This document shows, one piece after another, positions 1 to 6,458 of a DNA stretch of 7,633 nt. Below the pieces are notes generated by a model. The model was not told the origin of the DNA. It did not search any database and saw nothing but the letters and a program-made list of their open reading frames with translations. Each line of letters opens with the position of its first letter. Position 1 is the stretch's first letter. The DNA lies in assembly GCA_019242465.1 (NCBI GenBank), contig JAFAVL010000634.1, positions 1 to 7,633 on the forward strand, read 5' to 3'. This stretch comes from Chroococcidiopsidaceae cyanobacterium CP_BM_RX_35 (GTDB taxonomy: Bacteria; Cyanobacteriota; Cyanobacteriia; Cyanobacteriales; Chroococcidiopsidaceae). The translations under genes and the position numbers were made by a program.

Positions 1-1934
1 GTACCAATTTCGCCTGCCGTTACTTCAGCTCGCACAGTTAAATCACCTTTGGCAGCACCCTCAATATCACCCAGCAATGCCATCAACTGACGCTGAAGGT
101 TTTCTTTTTGTTGGCGTTGCTCACTAGAGGTAGCTTCAGCCGAAGCCCGTGCTTGTTCTACCTGCTCTAGTAGACTTGCTTGGTCTATAGCAAATCCGAC
201 TTGCATAGCAAACTGCGCGAACAAATCAATCTCAGCTTGCTGCCAAACACGCGGAGCTGAACACTGATGTGCAATGAGTAAGCCCAATAGCCGACCTTCA
301 ATCTGAATCGGCGCCACCAAATTTGCCTTGACTTGAAATCGCTCCAACAGCCTCAGGTAACACTCCGTTAAACCCTCTTTGTAAATGTTGTCAATTGCCC
401 GAACACGACCATTCTTGTAATTCGATACATACTCCTTAAAACATAAGTCATCTATGTCTTCCCCCAAAGTTTGAGTCCATCCAGGCATAACAGATTCTGC
501 TACTACAATGCCACTCCAATCTGGTTTGAACTGATAGATGACAACTCTATCTGCTTGGAGGACCGTTCGCGCCTCTCTAACTGCTGTTTTTAGGATGTCC
601 CCTAAATTAAGTGACTGACGAACTCGCAAAGTAATATCTGCAAATAGCTTTGCAAGTTCTGCTTCGGCATCTTGTTTTACCAACAGAGTTTGCAGTTGGT
701 TTGCCATCAGGTTAATGTTAGACCCCAAGACGGCTAGTTCGTCTTGTCCTTTTATAGCAAGGCGAGTATCCAGCTGCCCTTGACCTAGTTTTTGGACGGC
801 GTTTGTTGCCTTTAGCAATGGACGTAAACCACGATTGACTAAGTAAGCCGCGATCGCACCTACCAGCAATGCTTCAAGGACAGTTCCGACTGCCAAAACC
901 CAAACTAGCCGTCTGCTGGCAGCAAATGCTGCCGCTGTTGGGTGGGCAACGATAGCACTCCAATTTAATGCTGGCAGTCCTTCTATTCCTACAGGAGCAT
1001 AGGAGACTGTATATTCCTTATGGTCAATCTGGTTCGTGTCTGTCACACTACCCACTGCGTTAGCTTTTGGCAATTGAGCCGCAACGGCGGGAAAAACTGA
1101 ATTCAGATCTTGACCAACATAGTTTGTTACCGTTGCTCCGAAGATTTTTCCCGTATTATCAGTTGCTAAATCTTGATATGTTCCAGAGCTGTTGTTAGCT
1201 TCTGCTAAATTTTTGACTTCTGGCTGTATTAGTTGATCGAGATAACTTAAAGGAATACGGGATCGCACTACACCCACCGCTCGATGCGTAAAAGTATCTA
1301 CAATTGGTGCAGCAACAAAGATGCCATAATCGTTACCCGTCTTAATTGGGGAAGTAATAACAGGGCGATTGGATTTAATTGCTTGTTGAAAATAGTTTTG
1401 TGGAAGGTTGGCATTTGCCTGCCCTCCTGTCGATTGGTAAATTGTTCGACCAACCAGATCTGTAACAGCAATGCTGCCATAGCCTTTTCCTAGGTATTGA
1501 TCTAGCACCGCTTGCTTTTCTCGGTCAGAAGTAGATGCTCTTACGTTAGGGTCGTCAAAAATACTCAACTGAGCAATTGTTTGAATATCTTTGTAACGTT
1601 CAAGAGTGAAGTGACCAATCTCATTAGCGAGTCCGAGAGCTTGAGCTTGTTGTTGAGAGGTCACACTATTAGTTACTTTTTTATTAGTTAAGTAGTAGGC
1701 AGTCACCCCAATGACTATAACTGGTAGTGTGCTAAGGGTGATAGCTATTGTTATTGCTTTAGTTTTTAGACCTAGGCGTGACCACAGGGAAGTGTTGTGT
1801 TCTACTACTTGGTAGGGAGACTGGGGAGAGTACTGAGCGTTACCATTTGTCCCATTCTGATTCTCAACACTATTCCCTGCTTCGTACTGTCGTTGTTTGT
1901 ATATTTGTGAATCCGGCTCGAATCTTGTAGTCAT
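1..1934 (-). CDS. pixJ: PixJ/TaxD1-type photosensory chemoreceptor: periplasmic sensor, HAMP, cyanobacteriochrome GAF, second HAMP (3' end cut by window)
   Basis: Methyl-accepting receptor of the phototaxis array; 644 codons are visible and the C-terminal signalling helix bundle lies past the left edge. Order seen: polar cytoplasmic tail 1-55, membrane helix about 60-82, periplasmic region about 83-342 (size and pattern of a dCache domain), second membrane helix about 343-365, HAMP about 366-420, GAF about 440-595, coiled segment, start of another HAMP (ends GDLTVRAEVTAGEIGT). The GAF matches PixJ photoreceptors: PDWSG, DLCF with Cys498, TECYL with Cys525, KANLVAPI and LLIAHQCSAPR. In TePixJ two equivalent cysteines bind the bilin; their 27-residue spacing here is very close to that pair. 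Tyr rather than the usual His follows the second Cys. The ATG at 1934 has no clear Shine-Dalgarno but is followed by a coherent N terminus. The preceding gap of 132 bases is the largest in the run, so an own promoter is possible. Receptor identity is firm; light sensing is inferred. Confidence 0.9.
   Translation of the reverse strand, partial: MTTRFEPDSQIYKQRQYEAGNSVENQNGTNGNAQYSPQSPYQVVEHNTSLWSRLGLKTKAITIAITLSTLPVIVIGVTAYYLTNKKVTNSVTSQQQAQALGLANEIGHFTLERYKDIQTIAQLSIFDDPNVRASTSDREKQAVLDQYLGKGYGSIAVTDLVGRTIYQSTGGQANANLPQNYFQQAIKSNRPVITSPIKTGNDYGIFVAAPIVDTFTHRAVGVVRSRIPLSYLDQLIQPEVKNLAEANNSSGTYQDLATDNTGKIFGATVTNYVGQDLNSVFPAVAAQLPKANAVGSVTDTNQIDHKEYTVSYAPVGIEGLPALNWSAIVAHPTAAAFAASRRLVWVLAVGTVLEALLVGAIAAYLVNRGLRPLLKATNAVQKLGQGQLDTRLAIKGQDELAVLGSNINLMANQLQTLLVKQDAEAELAKLFADITLRVRQSLNLGDILKTAVREARTVLQADRVVIYQFKPDWSGIVVAESVMPGWTQTLGEDIDDLCFKEYVSNYKNGRVRAIDNIYKEGLTECYLRLLERFQVKANLVAPIQIEGRLLGLLIAHQCSAPRVWQQAEIDLFAQFAMQVGFAIDQASLLEQVEQARASAEATSSEQRQQKENLQRQLMALLGDIEGAAKGDLTVRAEVTAGEIG
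850..857. repeat. HIP1 palindrome GCGATCGC
   Basis: Exact octamer inside pixJ, encoding part of the second membrane helix. HIP1 is strongly over-represented in many cyanobacterial genomes and marks the host lineage. Confidence 0.9.
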
Positions 1935-1940
1935 AATAAT

Positions 1941-1958
1941 TTGGGATTTTGGATTTGG
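1941..1958. repeat. Short tandem heptamer (GGATTTT-like, two units)
   Basis: The + strand reads TTGGGATTTTGGATTTGG, two near-identical heptamers (GGATTTT, GGATTTG) directly upstream of the pixJ start codon. Short tandem repeats of this type are common in intergenic DNA of heterocyst-forming and related cyanobacteria. With only two units the call is weak. It occupies the place where a pixJ ribosome-binding site would be expected. Confidence 0.35.
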
Positions 1959-1970
1959 AAAAATTATTTT

Positions 1971-2010
1971 TTTACGAACCGCCGAGGACGCTGAGAACAC
2001 AGAGGAAAGA
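1971..2010. repeat. Dispersed cyanobacterial intergenic repeat (GAACCGCxGAGG...ACACAGAGG type)
   Basis: The segment contains ACGAACCGCCGAGGACG followed by CTGAGAACACAGAGG. It closely resembles a short repeat scattered in many copies between genes of filamentous and related cyanobacteria, recalled as AACGAACCGCAGAGGCG then CAGAGAACACAGAG. It is not coding here. Its presence supports a multicellular-type cyanobacterial host. The copy number in this genome cannot be seen from one window. Confidence 0.55.
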
Positions 2011-2066
2011 AATAGAGATTTTTATGAATTCTTTTAGAGTGCTATAGATATTGAACCAATAAGCAC

Positions 2067-2564
2067 TTAAGCGTTATGCATAGCAAGTGAATTCACGATT
2101 GCTTCAGCTTTTAGAACTAACAATATCTCTTGTTGTTGCAGAATACATCCATGCAGATAGTGAGCTAGCGCTGATATCACCAATCCTTGGACTGATTGCA
2201 GACTTTCAGGTGCAAACTGGGTTACACCTTTAACTGCATACACGACCACTCCCAAAGGAATTTGTCCAACTCGGATAATTGCCAAATTGTATTGTTTGGT
2301 ATCAGCAGTAAAGGTCTTTAAATTAAGCATTTGGGCTAGGTCAATAACCCACAGTATTCGATTACGCCGATTTAATAATCCCAGAACGTAACTAGGCATA
2401 TTAGGCATTGAAGTCACTTGTACTGCGGGCACAATTAGCACTTCTTGTACATATTCAACCGATAAAATTGCGGGTGTATCATGCTCGATTTGCAACCTAA
2501 GATAAGTATCTCTCAAGATCCTTTGCAATTGATTCACTTGTGGTGCGTGAATTATAGTGTCCAT
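2067..2564 (-). CDS. pixI: CheW-like coupling protein PixI
   Basis: Adaptor expected to link the PixJ receptor to the CheA-type kinase at the inner membrane; it has no catalytic role. From the chosen start it is 165 residues, normal for a CheW domain. CheW features include LSVEYVQEVLIVPAVQVTSM, then PSYVLGLLNRRNRILWVIDL (the conserved strand-turn-strand with G-x-x-N-x-R), and later PLGVVVYAVKGVTQF. The frame stays open to an ATG at 2594, which would overlap pixH by 26 bases. I prefer the ATG at 2564 (MDTIIHAP...), which starts 4 bases after the pixH stop and gives a family-like N terminus. The position between the CheY-like gene and the receptor is that of pixI/taxW1 in Synechocystis. Family and role are confident; the start less so. 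Confidence 0.9.
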   Translation of the reverse strand: MDTIIHAPQVNQLQRILRDTYLRLQIEHDTPAILSVEYVQEVLIVPAVQVTSMPNMPSYVLGLLNRRNRILWVIDLAQMLNLKTFTADTKQYNLAIIRVGQIPLGVVVYAVKGVTQFAPESLQSVQGLVISALAHYLHGCILQQQEILLVLKAEAIVNSLAMHNA

Positions 2565-2568
2565 AGGA

Positions 2569-2931
2569 TTAAGCCACAACAGACCTAACTGCACGAACCA
2601 ACTGCTCTCTAGTAAACGGCTTTGTCACATAAACATCAGCTCCTTGTTTAATACCCCAAAACCGATCAATTTCTTGACCTTTAGAACTACAAATAATAAT
2701 TGGTACTTTTCCAGTAGTTGGATCGTTTTTAAGTTTACGGCACAGTTCAAAACCGCTCATTCCTGGCATAACAACGTCAGTGACAACGGCATCAGGCTTT
2801 TGGTTTAAGACCTTAGCTAATGCCTCTTTGGCATCTGTGGCAATGATCACAGCGTAACCACTTTCGCGTAAATAGTTACTAATTAACTCCAGCTCAGAAA
2901 GAGTATCTTCAACTACTAAAACTGTACTCAC
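2569..2931 (-). CDS. pixH: CheY-like single-domain response regulator PixH
   Basis: A 120-residue receiver with no output domain, expected to take phosphate from the CheA-type kinase and act by protein contact. All receiver residues are present: acidic pair Glu8-Asp9, phosphoacceptor Asp52 in VTDVVMPGMSG, Ser82 at the switch Ser/Thr position, and Lys104 in VTKPF. The start is GTG; the downstream sequence STVLVVEDT is already the first receiver strand, so no later start is reasonable. A GAGG about 10 bases upstream may be the ribosome site. It follows pixG by 40 bases and ends 4 bases before the preferred pixI start. The order pixG-pixH-pixI-pixJ matches taxP1-taxY1-taxW1-taxD1 of Synechocystis. 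In that system PixH and PixG are the two response regulators of light-directed twitching. Confidence 0.93.
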   Translation of the reverse strand: MSTVLVVEDTLSELELISNYLRESGYAVIIATDAKEALAKVLNQKPDAVVTDVVMPGMSGFELCRKLKNDPTTGKVPIIICSSKGQEIDRFWGIKQGADVYVTKPFTREQLVRAVRSVVA

Positions 2932-2971
2932 GTCCTACTATCCTCAATAAAAAACACCAAACCTAGTAAAA

Positions 2972-4330
2972 TCAAGCTAGATGCTTAAACACCATTTTGA
3001 GTAATTCTGCATGACCAAATGGTTTTGTCAGATAACCAGATGCTCCTACTAGTCTAGCCTTTACTCTATCTATAATTCCTGTATTTCCTGTAACCATAAC
3101 GATGGGTGTATTTCTAAAACTAGAATGGTTCCGTAGAAGACGGCACAGCTCGTACCCATCCATAGAAGCCATTTTGACATCTAGCAAAATCAAATCAGGT
3201 TTGGAACGGATAATTTGCATTAAAGCTTTAACTGGGTTATTAACTAAAACAACTGAAAAGCTTTCGTCATCTAGAAAACGACGAATCTCTTGCAACATAG
3301 TTGGACTGTCATCTACGCAAACAATTGTATAAGTTCTGTTATTGCCTAGATTGGCTTGCTTTTGATCTGAAGTGGGCTGAGCTTGCCCAAGGAAGTCGCT
3401 GGAGCCTCCTCCGGCGAAGCCTTGAGTGACAGAGGAATTGTTAATCAGAGTTGAATTTTCTGGAGGATGAGTAGGAGGAACCTTTGAGAATTGCTCGAAC
3501 GTTTTTGGTAATTGATTGAATGGTGGTTGAGGATCGTATAATAAAATTGATCCATCTTTTATATAAGGATATAAGCTTTGAGCTAATTGCAGTTCATCTT
3601 GATTCAGTAGAGCAGCAAGATGATAAAAGCTGCACCCCTTCATAAAAATGTTTAACTTCTGTTGAACATCTGGAACAAGTTGCTCTGCAACTTTGGCTTT
3701 ATTAAAAACATAAGGGCGTTGGTAGGGAGACCAAATTTGGGGTCCCAAAGATTGCCAAACTTGTAACTGTTTTTGACAATGCTCCATCACTGATTGAATA
3801 TCAAGGTAACAAAACTCTGGTAAGGAATCAAGTTTGTTTCCTGATTCATAACTTCCTTCTTTGATCAATAAAAATGACTCAATAACTTCTTTGACTAATC
3901 CCTCTATAAGAGTAGCTGCCTGGTTAGGGCTCAGATATTGGCGCTCGACTAGCCAGCAAATAGCCCGATAATCAGAATCTTGAGCAGATACGGCTCGGTT
4001 CACTAGATGCTTTTCAAACATAAGACGCAATTGCGCCCAAGCTTGACTCACAAGTGTGGGAATCTGGTCGCCGAGTCGCCGCAAGTGACGGTCGAGTCGA
4101 TCTAATGGATCGACTGAATGTGAGGCATATGTTATTTTTCCTTGATCTACATAAAGCGACCAGGAAACTGAATTGCTAAATACCTTTAAATTAACACTGT
4201 CGTAACAACTAGATAAGTGTGTTAACAACGAGAGTGGTCGCAGTGTTTGAAATGTTCCTTGCACTTTTTCCAGGTTATTCTTGTAAGAAACGCTCAATCT
4301 CTTCAGCCAATATTGCAGGCTTTTCCACAT
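2972..4330 (-). CDS. pixG: PATAN-receiver response regulator PixG (PatA family)
   Basis: A 452-residue (longest frame) output regulator of the phototaxis pathway. The N-terminal part, about 30-290, is a PatA-type PATAN domain: PLSLLTHLSS, then LKVFSNSVSWSLYVDQGKI, then helices including SDYRAICWLVERQYLSPNQA. A Gly/Ser/Pro-rich linker spans about 290-330. The C-terminal receiver has Asp340-Asp341, phosphoacceptor Asp384 (LLDVKMASMDG), Thr414 and Lys436 (LTKPF). PATAN-receiver proteins are known to act on type IV pilus motors such as PilB, so this is probably the steering output. The ATG at 4330 overlaps the hydrolase gene by 56 bases and has poor ribosome-site support. A GTG at 4264 (codon 23), 10 bases after the hydrolase stop and preceded by CTGGAAAAA, removes the overlap and still keeps PLSLL. 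I give the longer frame as the outer limit. Confidence 0.9.
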   Translation of the reverse strand: MWKSLQYWLKRLSVSYKNNLEKVQGTFQTLRPLSLLTHLSSCYDSVNLKVFSNSVSWSLYVDQGKITYASHSVDPLDRLDRHLRRLGDQIPTLVSQAWAQLRLMFEKHLVNRAVSAQDSDYRAICWLVERQYLSPNQAATLIEGLVKEVIESFLLIKEGSYESGNKLDSLPEFCYLDIQSVMEHCQKQLQVWQSLGPQIWSPYQRPYVFNKAKVAEQLVPDVQQKLNIFMKGCSFYHLAALLNQDELQLAQSLYPYIKDGSILLYDPQPPFNQLPKTFEQFSKVPPTHPPENSTLINNSSVTQGFAGGGSSDFLGQAQPTSDQKQANLGNNRTYTIVCVDDSPTMLQEIRRFLDDESFSVVLVNNPVKALMQIIRSKPDLILLDVKMASMDGYELCRLLRNHSSFRNTPIVMVTGNTGIIDRVKARLVGASGYLTKPFGHAELLKMVFKHLA

Positions 4331-5063
4331 TCAAATAGTGACCAGCACCAGGTACTATAACTAAGCGAGATTCTGGGATCTGCCGCTGTAGTATCTTAGA
4401 TTTGCGCGGTGAGATAATAACATCATCGTCACCAGTTAAAATTAATGTCGGCATCCGCAAGGCTGAAATAGCCTCACTTAGGTCAATGCGCCCTACTCCC
4501 ATAAAGTCGGAGGCACCAGTTTGACAACGAGTATGTTGAAACTCATTTAGGACAACATCCTTAAGATGCTCTGGAACTTCTGGGGCAAAACTTTGTCGTA
4601 GAGAAGCTAGATCCCACTGCCCAGTAATAGCCTGAGATAAAAAATCTGGATGGAGTTGGATGCGTGCAGCAGTAGATATTAGCACAAGCCGCTCAACCCA
4701 TGCTGAGTGAGCTAAAGCGAACTGCATTCCAATTAAGCCGCCCATTGACTGCCCCACGTAGCAGACTGGGCGCTCGACTCCTAACTCAGAAAGAAACTCA
4801 TAAATGAAGGCAGCCGCTGCCTCAATCGAATCAGACACCCATCCATCTGTTGTGCCATGTCCTGGCAGATCGACAGCTATAGGAAAGATTGTGGGACCAA
4901 GTTTAGCAATTAATGGGTCCCAGTGGCGACCACTGCCTCCTGCACCGTGAACAAGCATGACTAAGTGTTCAGACGATTGCTTAGGCAGCCCTCGCGGTGC
5001 ATTGTAATGGACCATTTGCTCCCCGACTTTAATCGAAGACACACTTTGTAAAGGCGGGTTCAT
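4275..5063 (-). CDS. Alpha/beta-hydrolase fold protein, substrate unknown
   Basis: A 262-residue soluble serine hydrolase of the BioH/MenH-like branch, cytoplasmic since no signal peptide is visible. Motifs in order: HGAGGSGRHW with the oxyanion-hole His39-Gly40, DLPGHG at 65-70, nucleophile Ser106 in GQSMGG, a helical cap about 131-200, acid Asp214 in LTGDDDVI, and His242 in GAGHYLNVEKP. The full catalytic triad is present, so the enzyme should be active. Family membership does not fix the substrate. Between a salicylate synthase and pixG, it could release or hydrolyse a thioester or lactone in the neighbouring pathway, by inference only. It lies 43 bases after the salicylate synthase stop. 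The ATG at 5063 has no strong ribosome site; no better in-frame start was found. Its base composition looks like the biosynthetic genes rather than pixG. Confidence 0.88.
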   Translation of the reverse strand: MNPPLQSVSSIKVGEQMVHYNAPRGLPKQSSEHLVMLVHGAGGSGRHWDPLIAKLGPTIFPIAVDLPGHGTTDGWVSDSIEAAAAFIYEFLSELGVERPVCYVGQSMGGLIGMQFALAHSAWVERLVLISTAARIQLHPDFLSQAITGQWDLASLRQSFAPEVPEHLKDVVLNEFQHTRCQTGASDFMGVGRIDLSEAISALRMPTLILTGDDDVIISPRKSKILQRQIPESRLVIVPGAGHYLNVEKPAILAEEIERFLQE

Positions 5064-5106
5064 AGAATATAACTGTTGTGAGGCATGGACATTGGTAAGA
5101 CTGCTA

Positions 5107-6429
5107 CTATGGCTTTAAGACCAGGTTAGATAACATAGTGTTCATTTTGTTGACTGACTCCACGTACTCTCGCTGAGGTACTGATTCCGCCACAATGCCT
5201 GCTCCAGCATTTAAATAAACACAGTTACCGTATTGGTAAGCTGAGCGAATCGCGATCGCTAAATCTGATGTGCCACTACTGTCTATCCAACCAATAGCAC
5301 CAGCGTAGATTCCTCTAGGCTCGTCTTCCAGACGGTCGATCCACTCCAAGGCACTGGTTTTATTAATTCCAGACACAGTAATACCTGGAAACAGCACTTT
5401 CATAGCATCCCACAAAGTTTTCCCTGGCTTAAGCTGACCGCCAACCCGAGACGATAGATGCTGCACGCAGCGATACTGCTTCACCTGCATGAAGTCAAAA
5501 ACCTGAACCGTTTCTGGTAAACACACTGAAGCAATTTCGCTCTGTGCTAGCCAGATCGAAAGCGCATGTTCTTTCACCTCTTTAGCATCGGTAAACAATT
5601 CACCGTGCAAACGTGTATCTTCTTCTGCGTCAGCGCCGCGTGGTCGAGTCCCTGCCAGTGGGTTTGTCACGACAAATCCGTCAGCCGTGGTTTCCATAAA
5701 AATTTCTGGACTGAAACCTACCGCACAGACATCTCCTACATTTAGGCAATACGAGCGGGCTGAATTATTGCTCTTGGCTCCTAGAGCATAGGTACCAAGC
5801 ACATCCATACTCCCTTTGATCCTGACAGAGCGGGAAATAATTGCCTTATGCAACTCACCGCTTTGAATCGCCGCAACCATCTCATCTACCTGATTTTGAT
5901 AGTGTTGATTGTCAGCGAAATCTAGCGTTGGAGGTGTAGCAACATAGTCCTGTAACTTGCCGTCAAAGATCAACGCTTCTTGGATCTTAGCTAACGACTT
6001 GATGCTTCTAATGTGTACTCCCTTAGTCGTAATGTAGAGTTCTGTTTCCGGTACAAAAAAGTAGATAATTGGCTGCTCGATTGCCTTGGTGTATGAGTAG
6101 TAGAACCGGGATGCATCAAAGCCTACGTAGCCATAAGCCGTCCAATTCTCAACAGGTAAAGACGCCAGGAAGGACTCTATCTGCTTGAGAGGATCACTGG
6201 CTGGCTCCGACTGCGTCAGCCGCATAGAACTCATTGAGACATTTTGGCTATCTACGGTCACTTTTGCCAAGGCATTGCCAGCAATTCGGACCTCATTCTC
6301 ACTTTCGTACATCACATAGTCGGAAAAGAGCCCAGCCTGGAGCAAATTCTGCAAAACGACCAGTGGCTCCCTCTGACCGGGTACAAACATTTCGTGGTAA
6401 GTTAGGAAATCACTTGCTACCTGGTACAT
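5107..6429 (-). CDS. Chorismate-utilising enzyme, probable MbtI/Irp9-type salicylate synthase
   Basis: A 440-residue member of the chorismate-binding fold, likely converting chorismate through isochorismate to salicylate and pyruvate. Length matches MbtI and Irp9 rather than MenF. The N-terminal part has AYGYVGFDASRFYY, typical of this branch. The catalytic part carries Lys195 in HKAIISR, the Lys seen in water-adding enzymes where anthranilate synthases have Gln. It also has NPLAGTRPRG, the metal-binding segment DAKEVKEHALS, VFDFMQVKQYRCVQHLSSRV, LFPGITVSGINK, DEPRGIYAGAIGW and the end motif LNAGAGIVAESVPQREY. Each resembles the MbtI equivalent. An isochorismate synthase without lyase activity is the main alternative. 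The start is supported by AAGGA 8 bases before the ATG at 6429. It follows the aromatase by 29 bases. MenF for phylloquinone would be a separate gene, so this copy probably serves secondary metabolism. Confidence 0.85.
   Translation of the reverse strand: MYQVASDFLTYHEMFVPGQREPLVVLQNLLQAGLFSDYVMYESENEVRIAGNALAKVTVDSQNVSMSSMRLTQSEPASDPLKQIESFLASLPVENWTAYGYVGFDASRFYYSYTKAIEQPIIYFFVPETELYITTKGVHIRSIKSLAKIQEALIFDGKLQDYVATPPTLDFADNQHYQNQVDEMVAAIQSGELHKAIISRSVRIKGSMDVLGTYALGAKSNNSARSYCLNVGDVCAVGFSPEIFMETTADGFVVTNPLAGTRPRGADAEEDTRLHGELFTDAKEVKEHALSIWLAQSEIASVCLPETVQVFDFMQVKQYRCVQHLSSRVGGQLKPGKTLWDAMKVLFPGITVSGINKTSALEWIDRLEDEPRGIYAGAIGWIDSSGTSDLAIAIRSAYQYGNCVYLNAGAGIVAESVPQREYVESVNKMNTMLSNLVLKP
5252..5259. 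repeat. HIP1 palindrome GCGATCGC
   Basis: Exact octamer inside the salicylate synthase gene, at the LAIAIRSAY segment. It shows that this gene carries the same genomic signature as pixJ. Confidence 0.9.
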
Positions 6430-6458
6430 GGATTCAGTCCTTAGTTATTGTCGGTGAA

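Larger units (their letters stand above)
1935..2066. other. pixI-pixJ intergenic spacer with short dispersed repeats
   Basis: This 132-base gap is the only sizeable spacer in the window. Read on the minus strand it runs from the pixI stop through an A+T-rich stretch, a repeat-like segment and a GGATTTT-type repeat to the pixJ ATG. A weak TTGGTT followed about 17 bases later by TAAAAG could be a pixJ promoter, but the match is too poor to call. No strong hairpin followed by a T run is seen, so no terminator is called and transcription from pixI into pixJ remains possible. Confidence 0.6.

Noticed and set aside
1284..1493. Plus-strand open frame of 69 codons
   Set aside because: It lies wholly within the pixJ periplasmic coding region on the opposite strand and shows no recognisable protein features.
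2565..2594. Longer PixI N terminus starting at 2594
   Set aside because: It would overlap pixH by 26 bases and adds ten residues not typical of CheW proteins; the ATG at 2564 follows the pixH stop by 4 bases.
3719..3731. 13-base word TTGGTAGGGAGAC also found at 1809-1821
   Set aside because: Both copies encode SPYQ in the same frame of unrelated proteins; the flanks differ, so this is probably chance.
4095..4115. Perfect 8-base inverted repeat with a 5-base loop (AGTCGATC / GATCGACT)
   Set aside because: It lies inside pixG where it encodes the repetitive DPLDRLD segment, has no T run, and is explained by codon choice.
5107..6429. Anthranilate or aminodeoxychorismate synthase component I
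   Set aside because: Lys195 replaces the Gln expected of ammonia-using enzymes, no glutamine amidotransferase gene is adjacent, and the blocks match the MbtI branch better.
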